DNA from: Rotaria macrura
Taxonomy: Eukaryota; Rotifera; Eurotatoria; Philodinida; Philodinidae
Reading direction: 5' to 3'
Length of the DNA stretch: 64,000 nucleotides
NCBI GenBank assembly: GCA_900239685.1
Contig: OENT01000634.1
Span: 26,419-90,418 of the forward strand
Positions 37,819 through 48,309 of this stretch are shown here, piece by piece. A program made the position numbers and the translations under genes. Positions within the stretch are counted from its first letter, which is position 1. Each line of letters opens with the position of its first letter. Below the pieces are notes generated by a model. That model was not told the DNA's origin, did not search any database, and saw only the letters and a list, made by a program, of their open reading frames with translations.

Positions 37819-38178
37819 TACTACGTTTCATATTAAGTAATTTTTTCTTATTGGCTAAAATAGACACTGCTTATCGCTTCTCCCACCGCATAGCTCCTAA
37901 TATAGACTATTCAATCATATCAAATAAAACAATGAAAAATTAATCTTTGTGTTTTATAAAATCGTAATAGTTGATTATCAATTATCACTGTTATTTAGTC
38001 TGCATGACGGATTACACATCTTTGAATAGAATAAACAATATCGTAAATTTTGTGTCAGAAATCTGTTTACATTAAATTCTAAATGAAACGATTGACAATT
38101 GCTGTCTTATTATGCAGTCATAAACGTTCCTAAAGCCATGAATGTGATTATGAAAAATTCATTAATAATTTCTCTAAA

Positions 38179-38224
38179 GGTGTGGGACGTGTAAGTTTTT
38201 CGTTAGAGTAGCAACACCCACACA
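38179..38224. repeat. GGTGTGGGACGTGT / GCAACACCCACAC pair
   Basis: The G-rich arm GGTGTGGGACGTGT and C-rich arm GCAACACCCACAC are separated by about 18 nt. It lies about 260 bp past the 3' end of the TIR locus. Confidence 0.55.
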
Positions 38225-38835
38225 ATTTAATAGAATTTTATTCTTTCAAATATGAACTTTTAAAGACAATACAGAGGTAAAGCTATCTGATGATGACTGC
38301 TGAGACAGTTCAAAAGTGATGGTGGCTGTTCTTTTTCATCGAACACACCCACAGATAGTTACGGTTGCTAATCTCTTGATTTACTAGCTACCTGACAAAG
38401 TAACTGTCAGGGAACAGTACTTTTCCCGCTAAGAATAGTCATAGCTACATCGTGTACTCTTTTTTTCTCATGAATGATTCTTTTATTTACCTTACGTTGC
38501 ATACACTCGACTGAGCAATATTGTCAGCTGAATCTGTGATCGTTTTATTTTTATTCTCCCACAATGAAATTCTTTCGGCTACCTTGAGATTCATTTGGTT
38601 TAAATCCTCGACGTAATGAATTCTTCCCATTTTATTTAACAGATTTTTTATCCATTTTCTTTTGTTCAATGTATCTTTCTGAGTTTCGACGAAAATAAAA
38701 GAATCTCTAACTTTTTTTGGCCATCTGCTAGTGCCACTGCATAATTTAACTCTTGAAAGCAATATTTACTGTTAGAGTAAGCCTCTGACAATAAAACGAT
38801 AAATATTGTAGCATTCTCCATTGCATGAGCATAAA

Positions 38836-39333
38836 GAGGGATGCAACGTTGGCGGTAACCGTTACAATCGGTAAACGGTACAGACGGTAACCATTCCGAC
38901 CGGTAACCGTTGAAACCGATCACCGTTCCAACTGGTAACCGTTTTACCAATTACCGTTATAAGCCGGTATTAGCCAGTATTAGCCGGTATAAACCAGTAT
39001 AAACTAGGGATGCAATAATGGCAGGGAATTACATATCATCGGTTCAAACCAGTAACCAGTTCTAGTTCGGATACACACATACTGGTCGGTATTCACCTAA
39101 TTCCACCGGTATAAGCCCAAATAAGCCAAATAAGGTCGTTCAATGGCAGTAGGACGGTTACGGCAACGACCGATTTTTTTCACCGTTACGTCCCTTGAAT
39201 AAACCGGTATAAAGCAGTTTTTAGCCGGTATAGACCGGTATTAACCAGCAATAGCCGGTATTAACGGTTACCGGTAAGGGCGGTTATGGTTAGAACGGTG
39301 AAATTGTGTTTCACCGTCACCATTGCATCCCTA
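38836..39333. repeat. 498-bp hAT-like MITE
   Basis: Ends AGGGATGCAACG and CATTGCATCCCTA are inverted. Flanks are AGCATAAA (38828-38835) and AGCATAAG (39334-39341), an 8-bp target duplication with one mismatch, typical of hAT elements. The interior is filled with GGTAACCGTT / AACCGGTAT words on both strands. It interrupts the TIR coding sequence. Confidence 0.85.
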
Positions 39334-39715
39334 AGCATAAGTACTCCAACTATTGTTCTCCGTCTTCTTCACATTTTTATTAACGACGCAAAGTTTCATA
39401 CTTGTGTGGTTTCGTAGCTCTTTAAGCAAGGCAACGAAATATTTGATCAGTTGAAAAGATGAAATGATCAGTAAAATAATATATAAATTATCAGTTCAAA
39501 GAGTGAATGATCAGTATTTAGATTACCAGTAATAGTAACATGAAACTGATCAGTTTATTAAATAGAGTACCACCAATAATAAAAACTTTTTACTAGTAAA
39601 AAAATAAAATTTGATAAATGAAAGAACAAAAATTCGATCATTAAAACAAGAAAATTTGACAGGTAGGGAGCAACTCTTTGTTCATTCATCTGTTTTCTAT
39701 ATTATTAGGATTGAG

Positions 39716-40797
39716 AGCCATTTCGCGAAAGCAACGACCAGTTTACAAAGAGCCTGTCCGGAGGTAAATTTTAGATTTTGAAGTTTAGTATTTCGTTTGA
39801 TAGCTTATGGTACGAATATAAAAATTCAAATTATTAGGGTCAAAGGACAGTCTAGTGAAAAGATATAAAGAACACAAGTGAGTCACCCTCATCCAAATAG
39901 TCAAAAACCATGATTTTTTATTGAATTTCTTGTCCATCGTATATTATTTTTTCAAAGCTTGACCAACTCTACAAGTGTCATATATCATTCAATAGCGCGG
40001 AGTCTGCTCTACTGTATCTGATATGGAGCCTTGTCAAATCATGTTTGAAATCGGGTAAAAAAATTGAAAAACAAAGTTTGATCGAATATTGAAAAATTTG
40101 TTTTTCTCTTTTTCGGGTCCAAAAGTCACTAGAGGGTGTCGAGCCCGGAAAAATAAGACCAGATTTTGAAAGCCCGTGAAAAACTACATCTAGTGATATG
40201 TAAATCAAAAGAAAAAACTCGGGTCGTAACACAAAGTTTTCAAAACAATGCTATTAGTGAAAAAAAGTTTTTTATTGTAAAGTTACTATATTCATACATT
40301 CATAAGAATTTTCATTTCTCACAACTTAGTCTAAAGTGAAATTTTCGAAAAGAGAAATATTGGCAAGAAAAATGTTGAAATATAGAAAGTTCAGCGTGGA
40401 TGGCGCATGACGCCATTTCAACGTTTTCTTGCGATATCTTGACCAAAAATAAGAGAATTGAATGTTTCTCTGATTTTAGTCCACAAAAACATTGTTTAGA
40501 GCGATGCCAAATATCGTATTCTCGTTTAACGCATCAAATTATATCGATAAGAGTGTATATCGAAAAATCTAAGTGGCGTTCCGAAACATCAATGATCGAT
40601 ATGAAGTGTACACTTGCATGAATAACTTCTAAACAATGCACAATTAGTATTAATAAATGTAAAGAACTATAGTTTTATGATTATTAGTGACCTGTTTTAT
40701 AGAAATTTCTATAAGCTACAGAAATTTTCTTCAGCTTGATGTTTTCACAAAGAGAGAAAGTCAATCAAATAAACTTATGAAAGATATTTGACGTGTA
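39716..40797 (+). repeat. left arm of 1.08-kb inverted repeat
   Basis: Nearly identical in inverse to 44643-45712. Both arms contain the same 84-codon ORF (starting MLRPEFFLLIYISLDVVFHG) facing outwards; because it is merely copied with the arm and lacks any motif, I do not treat it as a gene. Confidence 0.8.
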
Positions 40798-40932
40798 TCC
40801 GTGGAATCTCGGGAGGTCCATCCAATGTTCATTCCCAAATTGCGCTAAACTGTCAGAGTTTGATAGTTTTTGCATGGAAGATTTCAGAGTTTACCTCAAT
40901 TTTCATAGATATATAAGTGAGAGTGCAATAAT

Positions 40933-41308
40933 TAGGGATGCAACGGTGACGGTGAATCACGGGTTCACCGTTCTAACGGTAACCGCTCTTACCCGTAGCT
41001 GTACCAACTGGTAACTGGTACAGCCGGTAGCCATTCCACCGGTAACCGTTAATACCTGTTAATACCGGCTAAAAACTGCTTTGTACTGGTTTATTCAAGG
41101 GACATCACAGTTTAAATGACCGGCCGTAGGCGTAACCGTCCTAACGCCTTTGAACGATCTTATGTGGCTTATTTCGGCTTATACCGACTGGATTAGGTGA
41201 ATACCGGCTAATACTGGCTAATATCGGCTTACAACGGTAACTGGTTTCAACGGTTACCGGTTTGATCGGTTACCAACTGGAGCGGTTACCGTCTCCATCG
41301 CATCCCTA
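40933..41308. repeat. 376-bp hAT-like MITE
   Basis: TAGGGATGCAACGGTGACGG and its inverse (ending CGCATCCCTA) bound the element; the flanks GCAATAAT (40925-40932) and GTAATAAT (41309-41316) form an 8-bp target duplication with one mismatch. Same family as 38836-39333. It lies between the big inverted arms. Confidence 0.85.
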
Positions 41309-41859
41309 GTAATAATGCACCTTTTTCATGTTTAAAGAAGAGATGGTTTTTCTTTTGAAAAGTAAGTGATAGTTCGAGAATACTTGATCAGATTTGAAAA
41401 CCAACCACATATGTGGATCCCTAGTGAAAACTGCATCAGAATCCATTCTAATTATTGTAATTTTCATCCATTACTATAGTGCGGATATTTTCTTGGCACA
41501 CGATATACAAAGTACTTGAAAAAAACAATGTACGCAAAATTCTATGAGAAAGTCTGATTTCTTCAGGCTGTTGGTGCGCCAGCTCGATTGAGAAATGTTT
41601 CCTCTACTACATGCACTCTTTGGTTTTCTTCCCGACTTTATTTTGGAAGAATCGAATGGCAAAACAAAATTTTATCTTGATTTTCCAGCAAGTTATGATG
41701 AATCTATATGAGATCATTGAAAATGTCTCATAAATCGCCTTAGAATTCATTGAAATTCTCAGGGTTTGTAGAACTATTTCTGCTAATCACTTCGGTACTA
41801 AGTTATTCAATAGTGAACTCTCCTTTAATAGTAACATAGGTGCAATAGTACTAATTCCC

Positions 41860-42100
41860 AGGTCAGGAAACGCGGGCTGGTTCCTGATGTAAAACACTAG
41901 AAGTCATCTGAACATGAAAGCAGTATTCCCACTGGAAACCATTCGGAAAAAATCCGAAAGGTTTCTGGCCGGAGTACTGCTTCTTGTACGCATGATTGCT
42001 GGTGTTTTCCTTAAGGATACGGCGAGGTTCCCGCATCTTTTCTGTCGCTTCCTGCAGTATCATGTGAGCGGAATGACTCGCCTGGGTTTACAGTCTGTCC
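41860..42100. repeat. small repeat, partner of 35001-35230
   Basis: Contains inverted words CCCAGG at its edges and the pair AAACCATTCGG / CCGAAAGGTTT at its centre. Shares edge and core words with 35001-35230. Confidence 0.4.
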
Positions 42101-42159
42101 CTAATTTGATCAACCAGGTTTATCTTCTAATTTTATTCGATTGTCTTCAAAGTTAGTAA

Positions 42160-42668
42160 TAATTCAAATAGTGATTGTGATAGAGAAAATTGTTTCCAAC
42201 TGAAATCTAGCCGAAAAGAAATTATAATCTGATTCCTATAAATGGAATCTCCAGAAATCTAAAAATATTATTTAGTTTACACCATTTAGTATTCTAGAGA
42301 GAAAGCTCTACAAAATGAGATGTCTTTCACTTCTGTACGATGAGTTTTCACTGAGATGTGAGTCATTCCACGAAATCCATTTTTCCAACATTGTCTTTCG
42401 AACAACTACGTTTTGCCGATATTCAAACGCTAATATCTCACGGAAAACCATCGTACAGAATTGAGAGACATCTTATTTTATGGAGCATTTTCTCTTCTAG
42501 AATGCAAGATTATGTGAACCTAAATAATATTTATGGATTCTAGATGCTGATAAAATAGGATTTTGATTTTCCGAGATGCAATTTATAGGAATTAAATTAT
42601 AATTTCTTTTCGGCTAGATTTCAATTAGAAACAATTTTTTCTATCACAATAACTATTATTACCAGTTT
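42160..42668. repeat. palindromic element
   Basis: Arms 42160-42345 and 42448-42668 mirror each other (GAAATCTAGCCGAAAAGAAA, AGAAAAATTGTTTC-like words, CATCGTACAGAA, GAGACATCTTATTTT). No target duplication was identified and no coding content. Confidence 0.65.
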
Positions 42669-42941
42669 GGAAACAGTCGAATAAAATTAGCAGATATCCT
42701 TGCTGATCAAATTTTGGACTCAATGTACATTGCCACTATTTAACCTTTACTATTATGAAAAAAGAGTTCACTATTGAATAACTAAGTACCTAAATGATCA
42801 GCTAAAATAGTTATGCAACCCTGAACGCTTAACTAAATTTGGAGATAATCACCAAATGGATCTGGTGAGACACCACAGATCAGCGTTTCCAATGGAAATC
42901 TAAAATAAAATATATTTGTACACTTTGCTTTTACTGGAAAA

Positions 42942-44212
42942 TAGGCTGGCATCGAGCCCGTGCTACCCTAGGTTCGGTAAACCCGGGCTCGGCCAGGCTC
43001 GTGCTCGGTCAAGCCCAAGGCTCGTTCATACCTGGTAGCAAAAACATTTTTTTTCTCATTTAGCAGAAACCTCAATAATCAATAATTAAAATTTCAGAAA
43101 CTTATCACGTTCATAACGATTTCATACCAGAAATTTCGAATCTTTTTTCAGTTCTACACACGTGACTTTCTGGATGCAACAAAACAAGAGTAGAACGAAA
43201 ACAATTATGCCTTAGAGCCGGTACACCTGATTTCGCCAGGAAAATGATACTTCTCGTGGTTTCTTTTGTAGCTCAGCTCATCGACATCGTAGAAAGCGTC
43301 GTTTATTTTTCCGGAATAGAACAAACAGTTCTGCATCGATCCATGTAACTCTTATTGAAAATTAATAACCCTATCTTTGAAGGGAATCGTTTCAAAGTAA
43401 GCACCTAAAATTTTTTTTCTCTTCCGTGCATTCCGAATTCCACTATGTGATGAATTTATTTTCCTAATTCTGCGATAACAGCAGTTTTACACAGAACGTC
43501 TCGAAAAAACAACGATTTAGCCGAGAAAATGTTGACAGTGTAAATAAAGCATATTCAATTTAATTCCTCTTGTCAAGACGCATCAACTCATGTTAGTTTC
43601 AAATGAACTAGTAACAATTTTCAGATTTTGTTTTTACATAAATGAAAAACAACATGGTGGAATTCGGAACGCACAGAAGAGAAAAAAAATTTTAGGTGCT
43701 TACTTTGAAACGATTCCCATCAAAGATAGGGTTATTAATTTTCAATAAGAGTTACATGGATCGATGCAGAACTGTTTATTCTATTCTCGAAAAATAAACG
43801 ACGCTTTCTACGATGTCAATGAGCAAAGTTACATGGATCGATGCAGAACTATTTATTCTATTCCGGAAAAATAAACGACGCTTTCTACGATGTCGATGAG
43901 CTGAGCTACAAAAGAAACCACGAGAAGTATCATTTTCCTGGCGAAATCAGGTGTACCGGCTCTAAGGCATAATTGTTTTCGTTCTAATCTTGTTTTGTTG
44001 TATCCAGCAAATCGCGTGAGTACAACTGAAAAAGATTAGAAATCTCTGGTATGAAATCGTTCTGAACGCGATAAGTTTCTGAACTTTCAATTATTGATTA
44101 TTGAGGATTCTGCTAAATGAGAAAAAAACTGTTTTCGGTACCGGATATGACCGGGCCCCGGGGAAACTAGCCCCAAGTAGCTCGAGCCATACCCGGGCTC
44201 GGTGGATGCCTA
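42942..44212. repeat. 1.27-kb foldback element
   Basis: Arms of about 500 bp mirror each other over long stretches (AAGTAAGCACCTAAAATTTT, GCCGGTACACCTGATTTCGC, AATTATGCCTTAGAGCCGG). Ends are TAGGC...GAGCCCG with flanks CTGGAAAA and CTGGCTAA, six of eight bases alike, possibly a worn hAT-type duplication. Arm tips are GC-rich and unlike the rest of the window. Confidence 0.75.
43750..43903. repeat. 77-bp tandem duplication in foldback arm
   Basis: Two adjacent copies (43750-43826 and 43827-43903) start AGTTACATGGATCGATGCAG and differ at only a few positions. The left arm of the foldback has one copy, so the duplication arose after the arms formed. Confidence 0.85.
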
Positions 44213-44642
44213 CTGGCTAAGTGTCTGTGTGGAGCAAGTTTTTAGCAAGAAAGAATATAAAGTGAAATGAGACTAATTAATTTCCAATCTATGAAAAATA
44301 TTGTCCGTTTCATGTTTGAAAATACCCTAACTTTAATGTTTCTCACGTAAAACCAAAGGAACCCATGCTGGTTTTATTTCATGTTTCACGCCTCGCGTTC
44401 ATATGCCACGTTATTTCTCAAAAAAAACTAGTAACACAGATTATTTTACACTGAAATTTAGTAAGAGATGATCACAATCTACTACAGCAAACAGCTCGTA
44501 ATATAGTAGAATCAACGCGTATTTGTTTCTTGAAAAGTGCACTGCCCACATTTTTTTGAGCACAGTGTTAATCAGAAGTAGCCTAATTTCTGTACATTAT
44601 GCTGCAGCTTTGTACAAGTGTTACGTAAAACACTACAGTCGA

Positions 44643-45712
44643 CACGCCAAATATCTTTCATAAGTTTATTTGATTGACTTTCTCTCTTTGCGAAAACATC
44701 CAGCTGAAGAAAATTTCTGTAGCTTATAGAAATTTCTATAAAACAGTACACTAATAATCATAAAATTATAGTTCTTTACATATATTAATACTAATTGTGC
44801 ATTGTTTAGAAGTTATTCATGCAAGTGTACACTTCATATCGATCATTGATGTTTCGGAACGCCACTTAGATTTTTCGATATACACTCTTATCGATATAAT
44901 TTGATGTGCTAAACGAGAATATGATATTTGTCATCGCTCTAAACAATGTTTTTGTGGACTAAAATCAGAGAAACATTCAATTCTCTTATTTTTGGTCAAG
45001 ATATCGCAAGAAAACGTTGAAATGGCGTCATGCGCCATCCACGCTGAACTTTCTATATTTCAACATTTTTCTTGCCAATATTTTTCTTTTCGAAAATTTC
45101 ACTTTAGACTAAGTTGTGAGAAATGAAAATTCTTATGAATGTATGAATATAGTAACTTTACAATAAAAAACTTTTTTTCACTAATAGCATTGTTTTGAAA
45201 ACTTTGTGTTACGACCCGAGTTTTTTCTTTTGATTTACATATCACTAGATGTAGTTTTTCACGGGCTTTCAAAATCTGGTCTTATTTTTCCGGGCTCGAC
45301 ACCCTCTAGTGACGTTTTGACCCGAAAAAGAGAAAAAAACATTTTTCAACTTTCAATTAAATTTTGTTTTTCAATTTTTTTACCCGATTTCAAACAGGAT
45401 TTGACAAGGCTCCATATCAGATACAGTAGAGCAGACTCCGCGCTATTGAAGGATATATGACACTCTTAGATTTAGTCAAGCTTTGAAAAAAATATACGAT
45501 GGACAAGAAATTCAATAAAAAATCATGGTTTTTGACTATTTGGATGAGGGTGACTCACTTGTGTTCTTTATATCTTTTCACTAGACTGTCCTTTGACCCT
45601 AATAATTTGAATTTTTATATTCGTACCATAAGCTATCAAACGAAATACTAAACTTCAAAATCTAAAATTTACCCCCGGACGGCTTTGTCTATAGCCTGGC
45701 GAAATGTCTCTT
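44643..45712 (-). repeat. right arm of 1.08-kb inverted repeat
   Basis: Inverse copy of 39716-40797, with small differences. See the left arm for content. Confidence 0.8.
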
Positions 45713-45772
45713 ATGTTTAAATCAAATGTAGAAGAAACTATATCTTTCTAGTCGGTCGTTTATAGCGAACTA

Positions 45773-46005
45773 CATTGTAAAAAAGGCGCACATTAATATA
45801 CCCTTTAAGGGTTTATGAAAATGCAACGTATGATAAACCCTTTTTCCGGTTTTGAATTTCTTCATAAACCCTTCCAGGGTTTATCATCGTGTTTAAAAAA
45901 CCCTAAAGGGCTTATGAAAAATTTCATAAACGGCAATAGGGTTTATTATACGCTACATTTTCATAAACCCTTAAAGGGTATACTAATGTGCCATTTTTTA
46001 CAGTA
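45773..46005. repeat. 233-bp MITE, TA-flanked
   Basis: The ends (CATTGTAAAAAAGGCGCACA and, inverted, TACTGTAAAAAATGGCACAT) lie next to TA on both sides (45771-45772, 46006-46007). The interior repeats ACCCTTTAAGGGTTTATGAA in both orientations. It is mariner-like by its TA target. Confidence 0.75.
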
Positions 46006-46605
46006 TAGGGAAACAAAGAAAGAAAACAAAGCAAAAGTGAATCAAACAATGGTCTCTTTTGATTTTTCCACCAATAGTTTCGTATAACTGACTGATAGAA
46101 TATTTTATCACTTGATCATATAATTTATCAAAGAGTGTTTCTATTTAATAACTGATAATCTAAGTAGTTTACTGATCGTTCACTGTATTTACTGATCATT
46201 CATTCAATCAACTGATTTTATAATTTTTTATCTTACTGATCGTTTCATGTATTTTACTGATCGATTAAATCCATGCCATTAAGAAACTGTTGACAAAAAC
46301 AATCATCGGTCCAGTTGTAACTAACAAACATTATTGGTTTCTTCCGAATTTCCAATCTATGAGATTCTCTTGCATGTTTTTCTTCCATACTAAGATTGGC
46401 CTAAATTCGTTTGAAAATGTTTTTTTAGTTGTTGGGCAAGACTTTCAATTAGAACATAAAATTGATCATGCTTTTTCAATACCTCTCGCTATTCTGGGTA
46501 ATCTGAAATACATAACAGAATTTTTATTCAAGTCTCTGAAATAATATTTTCGAGACCATCAACCTCTTGAATAAATAATAGTCCATAGCAAGAAATGAGA
46601 AGAGT

Positions 46606-46697
46606 CGCGAAGAGCGTGGCTGTGGCTGTAGCTGTGGGTTTGACATTTTTTAACTACATCCACACCCACGCTCACAGCCACACCGACACCCTCTTCA
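46606..46697. repeat. long G-rich / C-rich hairpin
   Basis: GAGCGTGGCTGTGGCTGTAG, CTGTGGG is followed by CATCCACACCCACGCTCACA and GCCACACCGACACCCTC. Arms of about 40 bp pair well, with a loop of about 15 nt. It is the longest of the dispersed G/C pairs and lies upstream of the TIR locus start. Confidence 0.7.
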
Positions 46698-47390
46698 CAT
46701 TGAATAAAAAAGGTGGATTTTATTTCTTACAAAACGAACACGATATAATAACTCTATCCAGCTCACCAATTAGAGAAATCACAATAGTCGTGATCTTCTT
46801 CTTTATAGCTTCACAGATGGTTACTCTTGTTTTTTTCTTTGTTTCGCATTTCTTTACAGTTCCATTCAGCAGTAGAAGCCTTTTCTGTGCCATCATTGGC
46901 AGTGCGTAATTCAAATTACTAGAGAAGGTAACCTTTATAAAAAAAAACAACAGCATCCGAGAGAAAGCGTCAGTGGGAAAAAGCAGCAAATATATCATCT
47001 ATAAATTGAAGCAAAAACACACTCGATCATTAGTCATATCAAAACGATCACCGAACGTCGACGACATATTTTGAGCGTGAGTAGATAATTGTCATCATTC
47101 GGTTTCTTTCTTCAATGTTCCACTGAAGATAGGCGATATTTACATTTTTCGAGAGAAAGAACAATGATGACCCAATTGATCAATTAAGATTGTGGAGAAT
47201 ATGCTAAAAAATGAAGTTTTTCTTCATCTACTTTAACGATTCCGCTTATGAGAGAATACAATGAATATGAGCAAGCAACAAGAGAAATTTAAAACAACCG
47301 TAAGATAGAAGAGTAGAAAGATAATAATACACTGATTTCTTTGACGAAAAACCCTTCTATTCGAATCATTTTTTTCTATACTCTTCGAAT

Positions 47391-47549
47391 GGGTACCATT
47401 TTCCCTAAATTGAAATCCCTAAATCGACCCCTGAAAAATCCCTATTTTAAAAATTCACGCTGACGTTGGTTGTGGCCAAAAGTAACGTCAAAATGAATTT
47501 TTAAAATAGGGAGTTTTTTAGGGATTTCAATTGAGGGAAAATGGTACCC
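47391..47549. repeat. 159-bp MITE, GGGTACCATTTTCCC ends
   Basis: GGGTACCATTTTCCCTAAAT and its inverse at the right end, with further mirrored words (CCCTATTTTAAAAATTCA), make an almost complete palindrome. No clear target duplication. Confidence 0.75.
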
Positions 47550-48309
47550 TACCTACTCTTTAAGCAGAAAATCAGAAGCAAAGTCTGTTTTCTAGAAGAA
47601 CCAGTTTTAGACAAGTAATGCTCTTTATGAACAACCGTAGAGTTGATTTTACAATGAAACGTTAACTCATGATATGGTAGTGAAACATCAAAAAACATAG
47701 AAAGGTCAATTTTCAGAGCAGATAAGTATGTGGACAGATCTTTTCCTCATCGGTGCACGCCACGACACTCAGCGACTGATTTGAATATTTTAAAATAAGA
47801 TAACAGTAAATGAAATAGAAACGGTCTCGTCGTTGTTTCATAATTGCATTTTAGGTTCCAAAAGATGCAAAAAAACGATATAATATATATGTGGGTTTTT
47901 GAAATTTCAGCCGATCTTTTAAGTATATCTTATATTCAGCGTATACTCTATTCGATAACGAATTAAGCAAACAGTTTAGAGACACATGATTAGATGTGAT
48001 ATATTTACAGCGTTAGTAATATCAGCAGTGGAGTCTCTTCCTGGTCTCGGTTGAATCTCTATTATTTACTATTGACTGGTTTCAGTTTAGAGAGAGATCG
48101 TGGTAAAGATTTGCCTTGGATGTGTCTCTCTGAATGTGAGTACCAATGACCGCGTGCTTGAGTGAAGAAAATGGATAATGCTCTCAGTTTCTAGTTACTT
48201 CCCAAGTAGCAGAGCTTGCAAAATAATGTGTATTGCAATGCATTATTTTCCGATAAAACATTCATGGCTCCTATCGCATGATAATGTAACCTATATCATG
48301 TATTTTAAT

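Larger units (their letters stand above)
33981..38486. other. gene-free stretch with repeats and assembly gap
   Basis: It contains a repeat at 35001-35230, the tRNA-like relic at 36519-36612, a TA-flanked element at 36133-37818 with 105 N at 36992-37096, and a G/C hairpin at 38179-38224. No gene recognised. Confidence 0.5.
39445..46262. mobile_element. 6.8-kb nested transposon block
   Basis: The outer ends carry several GATCAGT words (left 39445-39560, right about 46085-46262 inverted: ACTGATC), like subterminal transposase-binding repeats. Inside are inverted arms of about 1.08 kb (39716-40797 and 44643-45712), and between or beside them at least five other elements. No transposase gene is readable, so all parts are non-autonomous. 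No clear outer target duplication was found; the outer limits are approximate. Confidence 0.6.
38487..46388 (-). pseudogene. TIR-domain gene split by transposons
   Basis: A Toll/interleukin-1 receptor-type domain in pieces. The first piece, 46388 to about 46258, reads RKKPIMFVSYNWTDDCFCQQ, the usual opening strand (SYNW). The second, about 39400-39334, gives MKLCVVNKNVKK and S-T-Y-A. A hAT-like MITE (38836-39333) follows, and beyond it AHAMENATIFIVLLSEAYSN and SKYCFQELNYAVALAD complete the central part. Reading across the MITE with one target copy removed keeps the frame. The frame then shifts by one at a run of seven A (near 38715) into RDSFIFVETQKD and on to a stop at 38487. The 6.8-kb transposon block may sit in an intron: GATCA|GTAAAA (46257) to ACACAAG (39401) joins in phase and gives normal domain spacing. 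A functional protein is unlikely while the MITE stays in the coding part. Confidence 0.75.

Noticed and set aside
39978..40232. 84-codon ORF present in both 1.08-kb arms
   Set aside because: It is duplicated because the arm is duplicated. It has no motif and differs only by arm divergence, so conservation is not evidence of coding.
330..46388. ART, TIR and ART genes as one immune gene cluster
   Set aside because: They are tens of kilobases apart, two of three are broken, and such families are abundant across bdelloid genomes, so proximity alone means little.
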